Positions 13,728 to 15,922 of a stretch of 15,922 nucleotides of DNA are shown here, piece by piece; the first letter of the stretch is position 1, and every line of letters starts with the position of its first letter. The translations under genes were made by a program, and so were the position numbers. The notes below the pieces were generated by a model, which saw nothing but the letters and a program-made list of their open reading frames with translations, was not told the origin of the DNA and did not search any database. Location of the stretch: NCBI GenBank assembly GCA_050124875.1, contig JASFEK010000022.1, positions 1 to 15,922 of the forward strand, written 5' to 3'. This DNA comes from SM23-42 sp050124875. GTDB taxonomy: Bacteria > Hydrothermota > Tepidihabitantia > SM23-42.

Positions 13728-14065
13728 CAGATCGGTATCACGCAGATAAATTGCAGGTCTTTATCCGTGGTATTTGTGAAGCTGTGCTTTTCGCCAGCCT
13801 GTACGAATATCACATCGCCTTGTCTGACCGGCGTTTGCCTGTTACCATCATCGATCAGCCCTTGTCCCTGTACGACAAAAATCTCATGTTCAGTACCTTC
13901 GTGTTCGTGCAAGGGGATGATGCCCTTGGGCTTCAGCGTGAACAGTCTCATGGCAAAACGGGGTGCTCCCTGCTCTTTGCTGATCAGCCATCGCACCGTG
14001 CAACCCTTTGTGCCGGCGAGACTGGAAGGTTCCTCTTTTACTTCGGTGAAGTGTTTCTTAAGCAT
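13727..14065 (-). CDS. Small single-domain cupin protein
   Basis: This is a 112-residue beta-barrel cupin. Motif 1 is G-x5-H53-x-H55-x3-E59-x6-G66 (PLHEHEGTEHEIFVVQG). Motif 2 is G83-x7-G91-x2-H94-x3-N98, with Gln in place of the usual Pro. H53, H55, E59 and H94 can bind one divalent metal. The function (dioxygenase, isomerase or sensor) cannot be deduced. I place the start at ATG 14065 because MLKKHFTEVKEEP is a usual cupin N-terminus. A GTG at 14110 would add 15 residues with several prolines, and a CATAAT box (14124-14119) lies 8 nt ahead of it, so the longer form cannot be excluded. It is the first gene of the operon with the MFS exporter and nikR. Confidence 0.82.
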   Translation of the reverse strand: MLKKHFTEVKEEPSSLAGTKGCTVRWLISKEQGAPRFAMRLFTLKPKGIIPLHEHEGTEHEIFVVQGQGLIDDGNRQTPVRQGDVIFVQAGEKHSFTNTTDKDLQFICVIPI

Positions 14066-14145
14066 GTTTTTCAAGGGTATACAGAATGGTGGTGAAGTCA
14101 AGGGCGCCACCGTAGCCGATTATGATCCGAAAGTTGTGCATGCCG

Positions 14146-14173
14146 TTGACAAGCGATGAGGGTCAGGTATAAT
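14146..14173 (+). promoter_or_regulatory. Perfect-consensus promoter for the small membrane protein and lipoprotein genes
   Basis: TTGACA (14146-14151), 16-bp spacer, TATAAT (14168-14173). Unlike the other protein-coding promoters here it is followed by a leader of about 95 nt that carries a hairpin and a strong ribosome binding site. Confidence 0.85.
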
Positions 14174-14196
14174 TTATCCATCAAGGGAAGATTGTC

Positions 14197-14212
14197 CCGG
14201 GTCAAGACCCGG
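14197..14212. promoter_or_regulatory. GC-rich palindrome in the 5' leader
   Basis: CCGGGTC-AA-GACCCGG is a perfect 7+2+7 inverted repeat about 17 nt after the expected transcription start. As RNA it gives a 5-bp all-GC stem with a 6-nt loop. As DNA it could be a repressor site just downstream of the promoter. No T-run follows, so it is not an intrinsic terminator. Confidence 0.5.
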
Positions 14213-14263
14213 TCAGCCTTCATTAGGAAGATGGAAACAAGTTAATTATGACAGGAATGTAAA

Positions 14264-14270
14264 GGGAGGA
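14264..14270 (+). promoter_or_regulatory. Strong Shine-Dalgarno before a double ATG
   Basis: GGGAGGA precedes ATGATG. Measured from GGAGG (14265-14269) the first ATG (14274) is 4 nt away and the second (14277) 7 nt away, so the second ATG has the better spacing and the protein may start MQFIV rather than MMQFIV. Confidence 0.65.
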
Positions 14271-14273
14271 AGG

Positions 14274-14681
14274 ATGATGCAATTCATTGTAGCTCTGGCA
14301 CTGGTGTCGGCACCACAAGACAGCAACCCCAACCAGGAAATGCTCCGAAGCAGATATTCGCGTCAGGTACTGGTCAACGCAGTGCTCGGCTTTACCTGTA
14401 CTATCGGCATGGGGATTTTCTACGCGAAGGGGAACGATGCCTATGAGGATTACAAGAGCAGCCAGAGCATTAATGCCGCGATGGAGGCCTGGGATAGGGT
14501 AAAGACGAATGACACAGCGCGGAACATATTCGCGGTCGGTGCCGCGTTCTTTCTGGCACGGGCCGTATACTATCAGGTGAAACGTGCAGGTGTACCAAAA
14601 ACAACATCATTTTCTCCGGTCATTGAAGTGCGCTATGTCTACCAGCCAAAGATCGTGTTCGGCTTGCAGCGAAATCTCTAG
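14274..14681 (+). CDS. Small membrane-associated protein of unknown function
   Basis: This 135-residue protein has no family I can name. It begins with a short hydrophobic stretch (MMQFIVALALVSA) that could be a signal peptide. There are then two probable membrane or amphipathic segments (about 33-48, LVNAVLGFTCTIGMGI, and 83-96, NIFAVGAAFFLARA). Between them lies AYEDYKSSQSINAAMEAWDRVKTNDTARN, a Y-x3-A / D-x2-RN pattern seen in some bacterial outer-surface or DUF5683-like proteins; that likeness is only suggestive. The C-terminal end IEVRYVYQPKIVFGLQRNL looks like a beta strand finish. It has its own strong promoter, a structured leader and a good Shine-Dalgarno, and is followed 9 nt later by a lipoprotein gene, so an envelope role is likely. 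Confidence 0.75.
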   Translation: MMQFIVALALVSAPQDSNPNQEMLRSRYSRQVLVNAVLGFTCTIGMGIFYAKGNDAYEDYKSSQSINAAMEAWDRVKTNDTARNIFAVGAAFFLARAVYYQVKRAGVPKTTSFSPVIEVRYVYQPKIVFGLQRNL

Positions 14682-14686
14682 GAGGT
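14680..14686 (+). promoter_or_regulatory. AGGAGGT Shine-Dalgarno for the lipoprotein gene
   Basis: A full anti-16S match, AGGAGGT, begins inside the TAG of the previous gene and lies 4 nt before GTG 14691, which fixes that non-ATG start. Confidence 0.8.
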
Positions 14687-14690
14687 AACC

Positions 14691-15146
14691 GTGCGCAAGA
14701 GTGTTATTCTCATTATATTGATAACAATCCTCTCGTGCCGTGACCGGATTAATCCATATGATCCGGGAAGCGAGAATTTTGCCACGCCACCACCGATTCA
14801 CTTTGCGTATCCAACGCTGGGTTGGTACAACGCCTCCGGATATCTCATCGGTATCCGGATACAGGTCGATTTTACCGATGCGTTCGAGGCTTCACTGTCG
14901 ATCCTCAACGTGCTGAACCGGGGTACCGAAGAGCTGGCGCGGGCGACGATACCCGTGAGCAGCGGTTTGGATTCGTACGAGGTTGATCTGATCACCGATT
15001 CAGTGATGGGCAACGGTGATTATCTTGTCGTGTTCTATTGGAGCGACATTTCAATCGGCAGTTGTTTGTTCAGGGTGATGGAGGTAAACAACAATTTTGT
15101 AATACGTAATGTGACAGAGTATGATACGCTGAATATGAGGTACTAA
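14691..15146 (+). CDS. Predicted lipoprotein of unknown function
   Basis: This 151-residue protein has a type II signal peptide: MRKS, a hydrophobic core VILIILITIL and a lipobox-like end L-S-C16. The mature protein starts CRDRINPYDPGSENF; an 'NP(F/Y)DP' motif right after the lipidated Cys recurs in surface lipoproteins of several FCB-related bacteria. The rest (about 40-150) is predicted beta-rich and may be an Ig-like or similar domain; I recognise no catalytic motif. The GTG start is supported by the perfect Shine-Dalgarno. It is co-transcribed with the small membrane protein upstream. Its TAA is 4 nt from the stop of the convergent propeller gene. Confidence 0.82.
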   Translation: MRKSVILIILITILSCRDRINPYDPGSENFATPPPIHFAYPTLGWYNASGYLIGIRIQVDFTDAFEASLSILNVLNRGTEELARATIPVSSGLDSYEVDLITDSVMGNGDYLVVFYWSDISIGSCLFRVMEVNNNFVIRNVTEYDTLNMRY

Positions 15147-15150
15147 GCTT

Positions 15151-15922
15151 CTATTCTGTTGTATCTGTGGTCGGCGACCAGTCTGGAGCATTGGCCGTAA
15201 GACCGTTGGTCAGTTTGCGCCTTCTTGAACCGTCCCAGTTCATTGTGTACAACTCGTAGCGGCCAGTACGGTTTGATGAGAATACTATGTGCAGTCCATC
15301 GGGTGACCATGCCGGTTCCTCATTGTTCCCCAGATAAGTGAGTCTAACCGGGCTGAAATCAGTAGGATCGGTGACGTATATTTGCTGGGAGTTGTCTTTT
15401 TCTCGTGAAACATACGCAATGATATCGCCGCGTGGTGACCATGCCGGCGATGTGTTATAATTTCCATGAAAAGTCATGCGCCTTACATTCCCGCCGTGGA
15501 TGTCCATCACGTAGATCTGAGGATTACCTGAGCGGTCAGAAACAAAGGCGATTTCACGGCTGTTGGGCGAAAAAGTTGGTGAAGTGTCGATTGCCGAGTT
15601 TCTGGTTAGTCGACTCAGCTTCTTCGTGCTCAGATCGAGCATGTAGAGCTCGGCGTTGCCATCTTTGGATAGACTCATGCAGATTCTCGAACCATCCGGA
15701 GCCCAGCAAGGAGCAAAGTTCAAGCCGGTAAAAGATGATACTGATTCAACCTGCTTCCTTGCAAAGTCGTAGAGATATATGTTGAGGCGGTCACGGGCAT
15801 ATGTTGAGAATAATATGCGACCGCCATCAGGGGCGTAAGTCGGAAACAGACTGATGTTTCCCGTATTCGTGATACGGGTGAAATTGTACCCATCATAATC
15901 AACCCGCGCGATTTCTTTTCCC
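15151..15922 (-). CDS. TolB-like WD40/PD40 beta-propeller protein (5' end beyond the window)
   Basis: On the minus strand the frame is open from the window edge to the TAG at 15153-15151, giving at least 256 residues. It contains successive PD40 blades, each with a P-x-(W/Y/F)-(S/A)-P-(D/N/R)-G-like corner and an IYVMD-like strand: PTYAPDGGRILFSTY, PCWAPDGSRICMSLS, PTFSPNSREIAFVSD, PAWSPRGDIIAYVSR, PAWSPDGLHIVFSSN and a final PDWSP. Tandem repeats of this kind form the C-terminal propeller of TolB and of many periplasmic or secreted proteins in FCB-type bacteria. Without the N-terminus I cannot tell TolB proper (Tol-Pal envelope system) from a general propeller. A TTG at 15723 is inside the open frame and is not the start. 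Confidence 0.88.
   Translation of the reverse strand, partial: GKEIARVDYDGYNFTRITNTGNISLFPTYAPDGGRILFSTYARDRLNIYLYDFARKQVESVSSFTGLNFAPCWAPDGSRICMSLSKDGNAELYMLDLSTKKLSRLTRNSAIDTSPTFSPNSREIAFVSDRSGNPQIYVMDIHGGNVRRMTFHGNYNTSPAWSPRGDIIAYVSREKDNSQQIYVTDPTDFSPVRLTYLGNNEEPAWSPDGLHIVFSSNRTGRYELYTMNWDGSRRRKLTNGLTANAPDWSPTTDTTE

Noticed and set aside
14076..14101. TTGACT / TATACC as a cupin promoter on the minus strand
   Set aside because: The spacer is only 14 bp and the -10 is poor, unlike the uniform 16-bp promoters elsewhere in the window.
14066..14110. Extended cupin N-terminus from GTG 14110
   Set aside because: Not excluded, but the extra 15 residues are Pro-rich and unlike cupin N-termini; the ATG at 14065 fits the family better.

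Overview
The window looks like a bacterial chromosome fragment from a poorly cultured lineage. It encodes peptidoglycan and envelope genes (undecaprenyl-diphosphatase, MltG, a lipoprotein, a TolB-like propeller), bacterial sigma70-type promoters, and a UbiA-type prenyltransferase of the kind also used to make ether-type lipids. The lipoprotein carries a 'NPYDP' motif just after the lipid-attachment Cys. Together with the propeller this makes me think of the FCB/WOR-3-like candidate phyla, but that placement is an inference.

Layout. (1) Positions 1-875, minus strand: the 5' end of uppP, overlapped 4 nt by a ubiA-family gene. (2) Positions 876-952: two back-to-back near-consensus promoters firing in opposite directions. 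(3) Positions 953-8386, plus strand: a tight operon of ruvX, mltG, two paralogous nucleotide-cyclase-like proteins and a receiver-GAF-GGDEF protein; every junction abuts or overlaps by 1-4 nt. (4) Positions 8473-11297, plus strand: a CBS-domain protein followed by two tandem CPA2-type cation/proton antiporters. The second appears to start at a CTG codon, in a junction that copies the first one exactly. (5) Positions 11298-11766: a repeat- and hairpin-rich non-coding stretch containing a fragment of the neighbouring tRNA. (6) tRNA-Pro(GGG) on the minus strand, with a perfect promoter and an 8-nt purine tandem repeat upstream. (7) Positions 12010-14110, minus strand: the operon cupin - MFS exporter - nikR. 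(8) Positions 14146-15146, plus strand: a promoter, a structured leader, a small membrane protein and a lipoprotein, converging (4-nt gap) on a beta-propeller protein that runs off the right edge.

The most interesting content is the signalling operon and the expression signals. The two cyclase-like proteins keep the metal-binding Asp pair and the purine-selecting Lys/Asp of class III cyclases. Both lack the transition-state Asn and Arg, and both share an unusual insert and long N-terminal regions I do not recognise. They are co-transcribed with a probable diguanylate cyclase and with the enzyme that ends glycan strands. All five promoters I can place have a 16-bp spacer, and three of them put the -10 box 5-10 nt from the start codon, which implies leaderless or nearly leaderless mRNAs.
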